From NCBI GenBank assembly GCA_018725565.1, contig QLUR01000009.1:16235-80234 (forward strand): a stretch of 64,000 bases of DNA, in the 5' to 3' direction. The position numbers were made by a program, and so were the translations under genes. This stretch comes from Bacillota bacterium. Lineage in GTDB: Bacteria > Bacillota > Dethiobacteria > Dethiobacterales > Dethiobacteraceae. A model generated the notes under the pieces. The model made no database searches and was not told the origin of the DNA. It was given only the letters and a program-made list of their open reading frames with translations. Position 1 is the first letter of the stretch; every line of letters begins with the position of its first letter. Shown piece by piece: positions 1-9,353 of the stretch.

Positions 1-804
1 ACGCTTTTTGCTGCGGGGGCTGTCAGCAAGTCTGTATTGGAAGAAGCAGGCAGGGCGGTAACACAGCTGGAGCTGATTCACGCCCAGCAGGTTCAGGCGC
101 TAAAGCTTCTGCAGGAAGAAAGCGGCCCGCCGGCAGGAACCGCTGAGCACTTTGCCGGCCTTACGGCTTCGTTGCAGGCACAGCTTGCTTTGCTCGAATA
201 CCAGAGGAGAAACGCTGTGCTGACCGCGCCGGCAGCCGGTACTGTTGCCGCCCTCCATGTTAAAGAGGGTGCTATGGTTACACCCGGCACGCCGCTTCTT
301 TCCCTCTTCCGTCCGGGGAAGTACGAGTTGGAACTTTTTGTCTTGCCGCAAGACATCCGTAAGGTAAAAACGGGCCTGCCCGTCGAAGTATCTTTCCGGG
401 ATGAACAGAACGGGAACAGCATGAGCGGCACAGTGACCGGGGTTGCTCCGACAGCAGTGGAAAAACTGTCTGCACTGGGAGTGCTGGAGCAAAGAGTGAA
501 GGTTACTGTGGCGGTGTCGGGAGAAGTCGCCGGTTTGCGCCCCGGCTTTGCCATGGATGTAACATTTGTAACCCAGCGAGAGGAAGGTCAGCTGGCAGTA
601 CCCAAAACAGCTCTTTTCAGGCTCGACGGAGAGAGTGCCGTTTGGGTGGTTCGCAACGGCAGGGCCGGCATTCAGCCGGTGCAAAAGGGCCTTGAAACTG
701 ATGATGATGCCGTAATAATTTCAGGGCTTGCAGAAGGGGAGCGGGTGATACTGAATCCCCGCCTGGAAGGGCTGAAAGAAGGAGTCCGGATTGTTGAGCC
801 ATAG
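1..804 (+). CDS. HlyD/MFP-family efflux adaptor subunit (5' end outside window)
   Basis: The reading frame is open from the first base, so the gene is cut by the window edge and 267 C-terminal residues remain. The visible part has the end of a coiled-coil hairpin, a lipoyl-like half motif (LTAPAAGTVAALHVKEGAMV, about residues 74-93), then beta-barrel and membrane-proximal domains (AVPKTALFRLDGESAVWVVRNG). This is the order of RND/ABC periplasmic adaptor proteins, which bridge an inner-membrane pump to the exterior; in a Gram-positive-like cell the partner would more likely be an ABC exporter. The pump gene is not in the window. Family assignment is good, substrate unknown. Confidence 0.8.
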   Translation, partial: TLFAAGAVSKSVLEEAGRAVTQLELIHAQQVQALKLLQEESGPPAGTAEHFAGLTASLQAQLALLEYQRRNAVLTAPAAGTVAALHVKEGAMVTPGTPLLSLFRPGKYELELFVLPQDIRKVKTGLPVEVSFRDEQNGNSMSGTVTGVAPTAVEKLSALGVLEQRVKVTVAVSGEVAGLRPGFAMDVTFVTQREEGQLAVPKTALFRLDGESAVWVVRNGRAGIQPVQKGLETDDDAVIISGLAEGERVILNPRLEGLKEGVRIVEP

Positions 805-836
805 CTTCCGCGAGAACGTCCGGCAAGTGGTATGCA

Positions 837-865
837 TTGCTTTTTCAATGTGGTTTTGGTATACT
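837..865 (+). promoter_or_regulatory. Predicted sigma-A promoter upstream of rlmN
   Basis: TTGCTT (837-842), a 17-base spacer and TATACT (860-865) match the sigma-A consensus well and lie 35 bases before the rlmN ATG, in the gap after the efflux adaptor. It probably starts the rlmN-prpC-prkC-rsgA-rpe transcript. Confidence 0.6.
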
Positions 866-899
866 TGCTGCAGGTTCGAGTCTGTACAAGGAGTGTGAC

Positions 900-1937
900 A
901 TGCAGAAAGTTAACCTTCTCGACCTGTCGCCGGCTGAGCTGCGAGCCTTTCTTGCCGGCTTGGGTGAGCCGCCCTACAGGGCTGACCAGATTCAGGACTG
1001 GTTGTATAGAAGAGGGGCGGACAGTTTCGTACAGATGACCAACCTGCCGCAGGACTTGCGGGGGAAATTGCCGGAGGTCGCCGGAATTGGCTTGTTGCAG
1101 GTTTTATCGGAGCAAGCTGCGCAAGACGGGACCAGGAAGCTTCTTTTTGCACTCGCGGACGGCAACAGTGTGGAAACCGTTGTTCTGCCGTATGAACACG
1201 GCTTTAGCGTATGTGTTTCTACCCAGGTCGGTTGCCGGTGGAAGTGTGGGTTTTGTGCTTCCGGATTGCAGGGCTTTGTCAGAAACCTTCGGCCTGCAGA
1301 GATTATGGCGCAGGTGCTGCAGGTCAAAAACAACCTGCAGTCCGCAGGGATGGCCCTGAAAAGCATCGTGCTGATGGGTACCGGTGAACCTTTGGACAAC
1401 TGGGATGGCACCGTTGCTTTCCTGCGTGCGGTCCGTGACCCTAAGCTGCTGGCCGTGAGCCTGCGGCATGTTACTTTGTCGACCGTAGGCTTGCCTGAGC
1501 GCATCCGTGCCTTGGCGGATTTTTGCTGGCCGGTGACGCTGGCTGTCTCACTACACGCCGCAGAAGATGCGTTGCGTGACAGGATAATGCCTGTTAACAG
1601 GAAGTATCCGTTACCTGTTTTACTTGCTGCTTGTGACTATTATGCTGAAAAGACAGGACGGAGAATTACCTACGAATATATCATGCTTGACAACATCAAT
1701 GACAGCCAGGAACATGCTCGGAAATTGTCCGTACTGTTGCGTGGCCGCCTTTGTCACGTTAACCTGATCGCCCTGAATACGGTGCGGGTCTTGGACTGCC
1801 GGCCAAGCGACGAAGCGGCGGTACGCCGTTTTGCTGATATTTTGGTTAGAGAAAAAATAAACACTACGGTCAGGCGCAGGCTAGGTTCGGAAATAGCGGC
1901 TGCCTGCGGACAGCTGCGCAACACTTTCCTGGCTTAA
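900..1937 (+). CDS. rlmN: 23S rRNA (adenine2503-C2)-methyltransferase RlmN
   Basis: Radical-SAM enzyme (345 aa) that methylates C2 of A2503 in 23S rRNA, and of A37 in some tRNAs. The radical-SAM cluster motif CxxxCxxC is seen as CRWKCGFC, and the C-terminal AACGQL carries the second methyl-carrier cysteine. MGTGEPLDN is the SAM-binding GEP motif. ATG 900 is chosen because AAGGAGTG sits just upstream and the protein then begins MQKVNLLDL like family members; the frame is open back to 837 but that extension lacks similarity. It heads the widely conserved rlmN-prpC-prkC-rsgA-rpe cluster. Confidence 0.95.
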   Translation: MQKVNLLDLSPAELRAFLAGLGEPPYRADQIQDWLYRRGADSFVQMTNLPQDLRGKLPEVAGIGLLQVLSEQAAQDGTRKLLFALADGNSVETVVLPYEHGFSVCVSTQVGCRWKCGFCASGLQGFVRNLRPAEIMAQVLQVKNNLQSAGMALKSIVLMGTGEPLDNWDGTVAFLRAVRDPKLLAVSLRHVTLSTVGLPERIRALADFCWPVTLAVSLHAAEDALRDRIMPVNRKYPLPVLLAACDYYAEKTGRRITYEYIMLDNINDSQEHARKLSVLLRGRLCHVNLIALNTVRVLDCRPSDEAAVRRFADILVREKINTTVRRRLGSEIAAACGQLRNTFLA

Positions 1938-1984
1938 AGCCGGAACTCCCGGGCTTTCCGGGAAAGACAACAGAGGTGTGCCGA

Positions 1985-2725
1985 ATGAAAGCAGCAGGGA
2001 TGAGTGACAGGGGAAGAGTGAGGGAAAAAAACGAGGATGCCTACCTGCTCATGCGGGAAGGGCCGGTCTGTATGTTTGCAGTGGCTGACGGCATGGGCGG
2101 ACACGCTGCCGGAGAGGTCGCCAGCACACTGGCGCTGCAGGTACTGGAAAGTTACCTCCAGGAGAAGGGAGGGGAATTGCTGGAGAGGCCTGCCGCTCTT
2201 CGCTATCTGACTAACTTTATGGAAGAGATGGGTATTTATGTCAACAGCAAAGTCTTGGAAACTGCCCGTCAAAATACGTTACAGGCTGGTATGGGCACCA
2301 CGCTGACAATGCTTTTGGGAGTCAACGGACTTTGGTGCCTCGGCCATATCGGCGACAGCCGCGCTTATCTGATCAACGGTAACGGCCTTTACCAATTGAC
2401 CGAAGACCATACCCTGGTGACACAATTAGTTCGCAGCGGCCAACTGAGTGATGAGGATACCGAGAGCCACCCACAGCGTCATGTGCTGACCAGGGCGCTT
2501 GGGACGGATGAGCAGGCTGCTTTTGATATCCTGCCGCAAAGTTTCAGAAATGGGGATATAGTGTTGCTTTGCAGTGACGGGCTGCACTGTATGCTTGACA
2601 ACCTGGAGATTGCCTCTCTGGTCAGGAGTGACAGTGACCCGGGTGCTGCGCTGGAACGGTTAATTGCCCGGGCCAACGAACATGGAGGCACGGACAACAT
2701 TACCGGTGTTTTAGTCTTCCTGTAG
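1985..2725 (+). CDS. prpC: PP2C-type Ser/Thr protein phosphatase
   Basis: Metal-dependent phosphatase (246 aa) that reverses phosphorylation by the adjacent PASTA kinase. PP2C motifs are visible in order: DRGRVREKNEDAYL, VADGMGGHAAGE (metal-binding Asp), GHIGDSRAYL, CSDGLHCMLD and GTDNITGVL with the last metal Asp. ATG 1985 is preferred to the in-frame GTG at 1976 because AGAGGTG is correctly spaced from it. The kinase gene follows 31 bases downstream. Cytosolic, no membrane segment. The pair controls cell-wall, division and spore germination events in other Firmicutes. Confidence 0.93.
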   Translation: MKAAGMSDRGRVREKNEDAYLLMREGPVCMFAVADGMGGHAAGEVASTLALQVLESYLQEKGGELLERPAALRYLTNFMEEMGIYVNSKVLETARQNTLQAGMGTTLTMLLGVNGLWCLGHIGDSRAYLINGNGLYQLTEDHTLVTQLVRSGQLSDEDTESHPQRHVLTRALGTDEQAAFDILPQSFRNGDIVLLCSDGLHCMLDNLEIASLVRSDSDPGAALERLIARANEHGGTDNITGVLVFL

Positions 2726-2756
2726 CCTTTCAGGAGTGAGATTTGAGGTGGGGTTA

Positions 2757-4565
2757 TTGATCGGGAAGATTTTAGGGAACCGGTATCAGGTGATGGAGAA
2801 AATAGGGGACGGTGGTACGGCGTTTGTGTTCAGGGGGCTTGATACCCTGTTGAACCGGAACGTAACTATAAAAGTACTCCGTCCTGAATATGTCAGTGAC
2901 CAGGACTTTGTCAGGCGTTTCCGCCGGGAGGCCCAAGCTGCCGCCAGCCTGTCCCACCCCAACGTGGTCAGCATTTACGATGTGGGCTGTGAGGATGAGG
3001 TCCATTTTATTGTTATGGAATTTGTGAAAGGACAATCACTCAAAAGACTGATTGAGGAAATGGGTCACCTGCCGATCCGTCTGGCAGTGGATTACGCCTG
3101 CCAGACGGCACAAGCACTGGACCACGCTCACCGCCACGGTATCATTCACCGTGACATCAAGCCGCACAACATACTGCTGAGCAGTGACGGGCGCGTCAAG
3201 GTGACTGATTTTGGCATCGCTCAGGCAGCAACCTCCTCTACTCTCACTTATCACAATGGGACTCTTTTAGGCTCTGTTCACTATTTTTCTCCCGAACAGG
3301 CGCGAGGCGGCCAGACGGGAGAACAGTCGGATATCTATTCACTGGGGGTCGTCCTGTACGAAATGCTTACAGGGCGGGTACCGTATGGGGGAGCTTCTCC
3401 GGTATCTGTCGCGGTAAAACATTTGCAGGAGCCCTTCCCTGACCCGCGAGCCATAAATCCCGACGTTCCCGCCTCCATTGCTCATACAGTCCGCAAAGCG
3501 GTGGATAAAGACCCGGAACGCCGTTTCCGGTCGGCAAGAGAAATGGCCGAAGAACTTGCCGGCTGGCTATCCGGCAGGATGCCGCGTTCTGTTGGGCGTG
3601 AACAGGAAAAAGGCGATGCCAAAACAGTGCTCCCCGTTATGCAAAAAAGGAGCTTAAACCGCCGCCTGCTGCCGCTTGTTTTACTTTTTCTGGTGCTGGC
3701 GATAGCTTTTGTTGTTCTCGCAGTCCAACTTCGTGCCTTCTTCATTGTTCCCGAGGTACAGGTGCCAAATGTGGAGGGATTAAGTGCCTCCAGGGCGGTA
3801 GAGGTGCTGACGGAAGCGGGGCTCGGCTCGCAAATAGTTGACCAGTTGCCGGACGATAATGTTCCTGTCGGCCATGTGCTTCGCCAAACCCCGGCACCGG
3901 GACGCATGGCGAAACAAAACAGGCAGGTTGATTTAATCCTCAGCACCGGCCCGGTTCTGGTGGAAATTGAGGATGTTATCGGTAAGACTGAACTGGAAGC
4001 AACCTTAATTTTACAGGGCCAGGGCTTTACGGTCAGTCCGGTCCAGGAATACAGCGACCAACCGCCTGGCACGGTTATCCGTCAGGACCCAGGCAAAGGG
4101 TTCATGCTGGCCAGGGGAAGACAGGTTACATTGACAGTCAGCAAGGGCGGACGCCCGTTTAAAATGAGGGACCTGACCGGTCTTACCCTGGCTGATGCCA
4201 GAAGCTGGCTTGAACTTTTCGGTTTGGTGGAGCGTTTTGTGGATGAGCGGGAAAGTGAGCACCCTGCCGGGGTGGTTATCGGGCAGCAGCCTGCGGCAAA
4301 CGAACAGGTTAAGGCCGGAGACCCGGTCGACCTGGTAGTCAGCAAGGGCCTGGGACAAACCCCGCCGGTTCAACGCTTGATTCAGATAGACACCTCTCTG
4401 ATTCCCCTGGGGGAAAATATTGTTTTAACTATCAGTGACAGCATGGGGCAACGCGTAGAAAATTATGTCAATACCGGTGAGCCTATTGTTACCCGAGGCT
4501 TCGGCTACGGTGAAGTGGAAGTGCGCTGGCAGGACAAGGTGGAAAGAAAGAGCTTTCCAGAGTAA
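2757..4565 (+). CDS. prkC: PASTA-domain Ser/Thr protein kinase
   Basis: Membrane kinase (602 aa) of the PrkC/Stk1 family that senses cell-wall fragments. The cytosolic kinase domain (about residues 1-270) shows the Gly loop GDGGTAF, Lys in NVTIKVL, HRDIKPHNIL and DFGIAQA. One membrane helix follows at about 303-324 (LPLVLLFLVLAIAFVVLAV), then three PASTA repeats outside (VPNVEGLSASRAVEVL and two further copies) and a short extra C-terminal domain. TTG 2757 fits best: AGGTG sits six bases upstream and the product begins MIGKILGNRYQV as family members do; GTG 2736 has no spaced site. Co-transcribed with its phosphatase. Confidence 0.93.
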   Translation: MIGKILGNRYQVMEKIGDGGTAFVFRGLDTLLNRNVTIKVLRPEYVSDQDFVRRFRREAQAAASLSHPNVVSIYDVGCEDEVHFIVMEFVKGQSLKRLIEEMGHLPIRLAVDYACQTAQALDHAHRHGIIHRDIKPHNILLSSDGRVKVTDFGIAQAATSSTLTYHNGTLLGSVHYFSPEQARGGQTGEQSDIYSLGVVLYEMLTGRVPYGGASPVSVAVKHLQEPFPDPRAINPDVPASIAHTVRKAVDKDPERRFRSAREMAEELAGWLSGRMPRSVGREQEKGDAKTVLPVMQKRSLNRRLLPLVLLFLVLAIAFVVLAVQLRAFFIVPEVQVPNVEGLSASRAVEVLTEAGLGSQIVDQLPDDNVPVGHVLRQTPAPGRMAKQNRQVDLILSTGPVLVEIEDVIGKTELEATLILQGQGFTVSPVQEYSDQPPGTVIRQDPGKGFMLARGRQVTLTVSKGGRPFKMRDLTGLTLADARSWLELFGLVERFVDERESEHPAGVVIGQQPAANEQVKAGDPVDLVVSKGLGQTPPVQRLIQIDTSLIPLGENIVLTISDSMGQRVENYVNTGEPIVTRGFGYGEVEVRWQDKVERKSFPE

Positions 4566-4581
4566 AAAATGTGTAGAAGAG

Positions 4582-5469
4582 GTGGCTGTTCTGCGGGGTA
4601 GAATCCTTCGTGCCAGTGGTGGTTTTTATGACGTGCAGGCGGACGGAGGCACAATTTATCGTTGCCGTGCTCGTGGCCGCATGCGCAAAAATGGAGAAGG
4701 TCTTTTTGTCGGAGATATGGTGGAGTTTGTCTCCCTTGACGGTACTCAAGGCGTACTGGAAAAAACGGTAGACCGCCGGACCCTGCTGAAGCGCCCGGCG
4801 ATAGCCAATGTCGAGCAGGTCATTATTGTTTGTTCTCCCCAGGAGCCGCCTTTGTCTCTGCAACTTCTGAACAGGCTGCTTGTTCTTGCGGAAAGCCGGC
4901 GGCTTCAGCCAGTCATCTGCCTGAACAAGAACGATCTGCCTGGCAGCACAGAAGCGCAAAAATTGTTAAAAGAAGTGTTTTGCGCCGCCGCCTACCCGCT
5001 GGTGTTCACCAGTGCCCTGGACGGGCGCGGTCTGCAGGAGTTGAGAGTATTGCTCCGGGGGCGGATTTCTGTTCTGGCCGGGCCGTCCGGGGCGGGCAAG
5101 TCTTCATTGCTTAACCGCTTGCTGCCGGGCGCGAATTTACGCACGGGCAAAGTTTCCGGGAAACTGCAGCGCGGCCGGCATATAACCCGGCAGGTGGAGC
5201 TGCTGCCGCTTGACGGCGGCGGCTTGGTTGCTGATACCCCGGGGTTCAGCCAATTAGACCTGGATGATGTCGACCGCTACGCTCTGCCGTCTTTATTTCC
5301 TGAGTTTATCACTGTTTCCAGGCATTGCCGCTTTACAGGGTGCGGGCATCACGAAGAGCCGGATTGCGCAGTAAAACAAGCTGTGCATGATAGTTGTCTG
5401 CCGGCTGTACGTTATGAACATTATCTTGTTTTCCTGAAAGAGGTTGCCATGAGAGGAGGGGTGCGTTGA
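4582..5469 (+). CDS. rsgA: Small-ribosomal-subunit biogenesis GTPase RsgA
   Basis: Circularly permuted GTPase (295 aa) that checks late 30S assembly. An N-terminal OB fold (RGRILRASGGFYDVQ) is followed by motifs in permuted order: NKND (G4), GPSGAGKSSLLNRL (G1 P-loop) and DTPGFSQ (G3). A zinc knuckle follows (HCRFTGCGHHEEPDC). GTG 4582 is inferred from similarity to family N-termini; the frame is open upstream into prkC, and the Shine-Dalgarno site is poor, so the start is uncertain by a few codons. Its TGA overlaps the TTG start of rpe. Confidence 0.93.
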   Translation: MAVLRGRILRASGGFYDVQADGGTIYRCRARGRMRKNGEGLFVGDMVEFVSLDGTQGVLEKTVDRRTLLKRPAIANVEQVIIVCSPQEPPLSLQLLNRLLVLAESRRLQPVICLNKNDLPGSTEAQKLLKEVFCAAAYPLVFTSALDGRGLQELRVLLRGRISVLAGPSGAGKSSLLNRLLPGANLRTGKVSGKLQRGRHITRQVELLPLDGGGLVADTPGFSQLDLDDVDRYALPSLFPEFITVSRHCRFTGCGHHEEPDCAVKQAVHDSCLPAVRYEHYLVFLKEVAMRGGVR

Positions 5470-6125
5470 AGTTGGTCAGGATTGCGCCGTCGATCTTATC
5501 CGCAGATTTTTCGTGCCTGGCGGAGCAAGTGCAAAAGATTGAAGCCGGCGGGGCCGAGTTGCTTCATTTTGATGTGATGGACGGTCATTTTGTCCCTAAT
5601 CTTACCTTTGGCCCGCAGTTGATCAGGGCGCTGCGAAGTAAGAGCAGACTGATTTTTGACGTCCACCTGATGATTGAGCATCCCGAACGGTATTTGCACG
5701 ATTTTGTCGATGCCGGAGCTGACCTGCTGACTGTTTCAGCGGAAGCGTGTTCCCATCTGCACCGTATCCTGCAGCAAATCCGCTCGCTGGGGATTAAAGC
5801 AGGCGCAGCTTTAAATCCGGCAACGCCGCTTTCGGCACTGGAATATGTCTTGGATGAGCTTGACCTGGTCTTGGTAATGAGTGTAAATCCCGGTTTTGGA
5901 GGGCAGGAGTTTATTCCGGCCATTTTGCCCAAAATAACAAAACTAAAGGAAATGCTGGGAGACCGTCCGGTGGAAATTGCGGTAGACGGCGGCATAACTC
6001 CAGACAACGCTGCGGTGGTGGTGGCTGCAGGTGCCACAATCCTGGTGGCCGGCACCGCGATTTTTGGCGCCCAGGATACAACCTTGGCCATTAAGATGTT
6101 GCAGACGGGAAAAAGGTTGGTCTGA
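5466..6125 (+). CDS. rpe: Ribulose-phosphate 3-epimerase
   Basis: TIM-barrel enzyme (219 aa) interconverting ribulose-5-phosphate and xylulose-5-phosphate in the pentose phosphate pathway. Visible signatures are APSILSADF, HFDVMDGHFVPNLTFG (metal His/Asp), DVHLMIEHP, MSVNPGFGGQ and AVDGGI. The TTG start overlaps the rsgA stop as TTGA and follows a strong AGAGGAGGGG site, so translation is probably coupled. Length is typical. It directly precedes the riboflavin genes, for which it supplies a ribulose-5-phosphate-linked context, though adjacency alone does not prove co-regulation. Confidence 0.95.
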   Translation: MKLVRIAPSILSADFSCLAEQVQKIEAGGAELLHFDVMDGHFVPNLTFGPQLIRALRSKSRLIFDVHLMIEHPERYLHDFVDAGADLLTVSAEACSHLHRILQQIRSLGIKAGAALNPATPLSALEYVLDELDLVLVMSVNPGFGGQEFIPAILPKITKLKEMLGDRPVEIAVDGGITPDNAAVVVAAGATILVAGTAIFGAQDTTLAIKMLQTGKRLV

Positions 6126-6145
6126 TTATTTATTAATGTTATAAT
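6117..6145 (+). promoter_or_regulatory. Possible internal promoter before ribD
   Basis: A perfect TATAAT (6140-6145) lies 17 bases after TTGGTC (6117-6122), which overlaps the end of rpe. The -35 is weak (three of six). The spacing to ribD leaves no room for an FMN riboswitch. Confidence 0.4.
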
Positions 6146-6185
6146 TGGGGATAGACTTGAAGCTGTGGCGAGGTATCAAAGACAG

Positions 6186-7298
6186 ATGGAGGCCGACGAG
6201 CGCTATATGTGGCTGGCTTTGGACCTGGCCGCCAGGGGGCTGGGGGGGGTCAGCCCCAATCCGTTAGTGGGAGCTGTTTTGGTTAAGGATGGCGAAGTTA
6301 TTGCCACCGGCTATCACCAGCGTTGCGGCGGACCACATGCCGAGGTTGTAGCCTTGGATGCGGCCGGTGAGGCTGCCTGCGAGGCCACGCTTTATGTTAA
6401 CCTTGAGCCGTGTTCCCATGTCGGCCGGACGCCTCCCTGTGTGGACAGAATTATTGCGGCCGGTATCAGCAAAGTTGTTGTAGCCATGCAAGACCCGAAC
6501 CCGCTGGTTAAGGGCCGTGGGTTGACCAGGCTCCGGGAGGCCGGAATCAAAGTGAGGAATGGGGTGCTGCAGGAAAAAGCGGAACGACTGAACGAAGTTT
6601 TCCTGCACTACATTGTTACCGGACGACCTTTTGTCACCATGAAAGCAGCTATGACCCTGGATGGTAAAATAGCAACGCGAACAGGTGCCTCTCGTTGGAT
6701 TTCAAGTGAACGCTCTCGTGAATTCAGCCACCAGCTGCGGCAGCAGCATGACGCTATTATGGTGGGAATTGGCACCGTACTGGCCGACAACCCGCGCCTG
6801 ACAAGCCGCCTGCTGCCGGAGGGGCAAACGCCGCTGCGGGTTATTGTTGACAGCAGGGCGAGAACGCCGCTTGTTGCCAATGTCGTGATTGGTGAGCGCG
6901 GGCGGACGCTGTTGGCCGTGACTGAGGAAGCTCCGGATGAGAAGCTGGCTCAGTTGCTTAAGGCAGGAGTGGAAATTGCATCGTTTCCGCCGGATAGTGC
7001 CGGACGTGTTCCGCTTGCCGCTTTGCTAACCGAACTGGGAAGGCGGGAGATTACATCAGTACTGGTGGAGGGTGGCAGTGAACTGAATTATACTCTGCTG
7101 TCCGAAGGCTTGGTTAATAAACTCTGTTTTTTTATAGCGCCGCTGATTTTCGGAGGAGCTTCCGCTCCTTCACCGATAGGAGGCGCAGGGGTGAAAACTG
7201 TTGCTGACGCCTGGCAGGTGGGTAAAGTAGAGATCAGTCATTACGACAATGACTTACTGGTTACCGGCTATGTTGTCAGCGCCGGCAACAACGATTAG
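6186..7298 (+). CDS. ribD: Bifunctional riboflavin deaminase/reductase RibD
   Basis: Performs the second and third riboflavin steps: pyrimidine deamination and ribosyl side-chain reduction. The N-terminal deaminase domain has the zinc site HAEV and PCSHVGRTPPC. The C-terminal DHFR-like reductase begins near VTMKAAMTLDGKIA and includes LVEGGSELN. ATG 6186 gives the family N-terminus (MEADERYMWLALDLAARGLG) and 370 aa; an in-frame GTG at 6165 is also possible, and neither has an ideal ribosome site. First gene of ribD-ribE-ribBA-ribH. Confidence 0.93.
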   Translation: MEADERYMWLALDLAARGLGGVSPNPLVGAVLVKDGEVIATGYHQRCGGPHAEVVALDAAGEAACEATLYVNLEPCSHVGRTPPCVDRIIAAGISKVVVAMQDPNPLVKGRGLTRLREAGIKVRNGVLQEKAERLNEVFLHYIVTGRPFVTMKAAMTLDGKIATRTGASRWISSERSREFSHQLRQQHDAIMVGIGTVLADNPRLTSRLLPEGQTPLRVIVDSRARTPLVANVVIGERGRTLLAVTEEAPDEKLAQLLKAGVEIASFPPDSAGRVPLAALLTELGRREITSVLVEGGSELNYTLLSEGLVNKLCFFIAPLIFGGASAPSPIGGAGVKTVADAWQVGKVEISHYDNDLLVTGYVVSAGNND

Positions 7299-7369
7299 TT
7301 GTGTCTACTGACATGATGGCCTGAGCAGTCACGATTAATTTAAGGACAGATTAAGACAGGGGTGAAGCA

Positions 7370-8020
7370 ATGTTCACTGGGATTATTGAAGAGATGGGAA
7401 CAGTTAAATCGTTAAGCGTCCGCAGCGAGTCGGCCAGGATTCAGATAGAGGCACGAAAGGTGCTGGCTGATGTCCGCCATGGTGACAGCATGGCGGTAAA
7501 CGGCGTTTGTCTGACAGTAACAGCTTTTTCGCCGCAGGGGTTTACTGCCGACGTTATGCCGGAAACGCTGCGCAAGACCAACCTGGTGGAGTTGAGCCCC
7601 GGACAAAAGGTTAATCTGGAGAGGGCTCTGGCTTTGGGAGGACGTATCGGGGGGCATTTGGTCAGCGGACATGTTGACGGGACTGGCCGGATCCGGGACA
7701 GGCGGCTGGAGGAAAACGCCGTGGTGCTGTGGATTTCCGCTTCCCTGGAAATACTGCGTGTCATTGTGCCGAAAGGAAGCATTGCGGTGGACGGAATTTC
7801 TTTAACTGTGGCAGATGTCGCCCACGACGCTTTTTCCGTTTCTCTTGTTCCGCACACTGCAGCACAGACTACGCTGGCCTCTAAGGGGCACGGGGAGATA
7901 GTCAATCTGGAAAACGACCTGATTGGCAAATATGTGGATCGGCTGCTGACCATCAACCAGGAACTCGCCAAAAAGGAAATAAACATTGATTTTTTGAAAG
8001 CAAACGGCTTTTTGCAGTAA
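7370..8020 (+). CDS. ribE: Riboflavin synthase alpha subunit
   Basis: Trimeric enzyme (216 aa) dismutating two 6,7-dimethyl-8-ribityllumazine molecules to riboflavin. It starts with the invariant MFTGIIEEMG and contains two lumazine-binding repeats; the second starts near GHLVSGHVDGTG and holds VDGISLTV. A GGGGTGAAGC site precedes ATG. It lies between ribD and ribBA in the usual Firmicutes order. Cytosolic. Confidence 0.95.
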   Translation: MFTGIIEEMGTVKSLSVRSESARIQIEARKVLADVRHGDSMAVNGVCLTVTAFSPQGFTADVMPETLRKTNLVELSPGQKVNLERALALGGRIGGHLVSGHVDGTGRIRDRRLEENAVVLWISASLEILRVIVPKGSIAVDGISLTVADVAHDAFSVSLVPHTAAQTTLASKGHGEIVNLENDLIGKYVDRLLTINQELAKKEINIDFLKANGFLQ

Positions 8021-8034
8021 CAGGAGTGTGACAA

Positions 8035-9240
8035 GTGATTTTTCACAGCATTGAAGAGGCTCTGAAAGAACTTGCAGCCGGGAAAATGATTATAGTGGTT
8101 GATGATGAAGACCGGGAAAATGAAGGGGACCTGGTGATGGCCGCCGAGAAGGCTACGCCCGAGGCTATCAACTTCATGGCCCGTTATGGCCGCGGCCTGA
8201 TTTGCACGCCGTTATCCGCGGAACGTATCGAGGAATTGGAGCTGCCGCCGATGGTGACTGTCAACACGGATGCGCACTGCACCGCCTTTACCGTATCCGT
8301 GGATGCCAGGCAAACGACTACCGGAATTTCGGCTGTGGAACGGGCGATAACTATCAAGGCGCTGCTTGATCCGGACACGCGGCCGGCAGACCTGCGCCGG
8401 CCGGGACACATTTTCCCGCTCAAAGCGATGGATGGGGGAGTCTTGCGTCGTGCCGGGCACACGGAGGCCTCTGTTGACTTGGCCCGCCTGGCTGGGGCGT
8501 ACCCGGCCGGCGTTATCTGTGAAATTATGGCTGAGGACGGAACTATGGCCAGGCTGCCGCAACTGTTGGAGTTTGCCGGAACCCACGGCCTGAAAATAAT
8601 CACTATTGCCGACCTGATTAAGTACAGGATGAAAAAAGAGAAACTTGTCCGGCGCGCCGCCGAGGCGGAGCTGCCGACAAGATTCGGCGAATTTAAGGTT
8701 ATCGCCTATGAAAACAAGGTGGACGGCCTTGAGCACCTGGCGCTTGTCAAGGGTGAGATTGATCCGGACGCTCCCGTACTCGTCCGAGTGCACTCCGAGT
8801 GCATGACGGGCGATGTTTTTAACTCTCTGCGCTGTGATTGCGGCACTCAGCTGGGACAAGCACTTCGGATGATTAACTCTGAGGGGAGTGGTGTTCTGGT
8901 TTATATGCGGCAGGAGGGACGGGGAATTGGCCTGGTAAATAAAATAAGGGCTTATGCTCTGCAGGACCAAGGCAAAGACACAGTGGAAGCAAATGAGGAG
9001 CTGGGCTTTGCCCCGGATCTTCGCGACTACGGCATAGGGGCACAAATCATAGTTGACCTGGGAGTGCGCGCCATCCGTCTGCTAACCAACAATCCCCGTA
9101 AAATCAAAGGGCTTGAGGGTTACGGTTTGACTGTGGTTGAGCGTGTCCCGCTGGAGGTGGCGTCCTGTTCTTTCAACCAAGACTACTTGGAAACCAAACG
9201 ATGTAAAATGGGGCATATTTTAGACGCTCGCTGGCTGTAA
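8035..9240 (+). CDS. ribBA: Bifunctional DHBP synthase / GTP cyclohydrolase II
   Basis: Supplies both branches of riboflavin synthesis (401 aa). The N-terminal DHBP synthase half (residues about 1-200) has the metal loop [12 protein letters not shown] and [11 protein letters not shown]. The C-terminal GTP cyclohydrolase II half has the zinc ligands in [17 protein letters not shown] and the RQEGRGIGL active-site segment. GTG 8035 follows CAGGAGTGTGACAA. It is 14 bases after ribE. Confidence 0.95.
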   Translation: MIFHSIEEALKELAAGKMIIVVDDEDRENEGDLVMAAEKATPEAINFMARYGRGLICTPLSAERIEELELPPMVTVNTDAHCTAFTVSVDARQTTTGISAVERAITIKALLDPDTRPADLRRPGHIFPLKAMDGGVLRRAGHTEASVDLARLAGAYPAGVICEIMAEDGTMARLPQLLEFAGTHGLKIITIADLIKYRMKKEKLVRRAAEAELPTRFGEFKVIAYENKVDGLEHLALVKGEIDPDAPVLVRVHSECMTGDVFNSLRCDCGTQLGQALRMINSEGSGVLVYMRQEGRGIGLVNKIRAYALQDQGKDTVEANEELGFAPDLRDYGIGAQIIVDLGVRAIRLLTNNPRKIKGLEGYGLTVVERVPLEVASCSFNQDYLETKRCKMGHILDARWL

Positions 9241-9353
9241 GCAGAGCATTCCGGGTAAGCTGACAACCCTCGGAATAAAATATACTGCAACTGCGCAGGC
9301 CGTTATATGACGCTGGTAGTTACAACAAATTGATTATGGGAAGGGCGGTACTA

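Noticed and set aside
992..1504. Long antisense open frames such as those opposite rlmN, ribBA, hndC and hslU
   Set aside because: They have no ribosome sites or family motifs and lie wholly over strongly supported genes; they follow from the codon bias of the sense strand.
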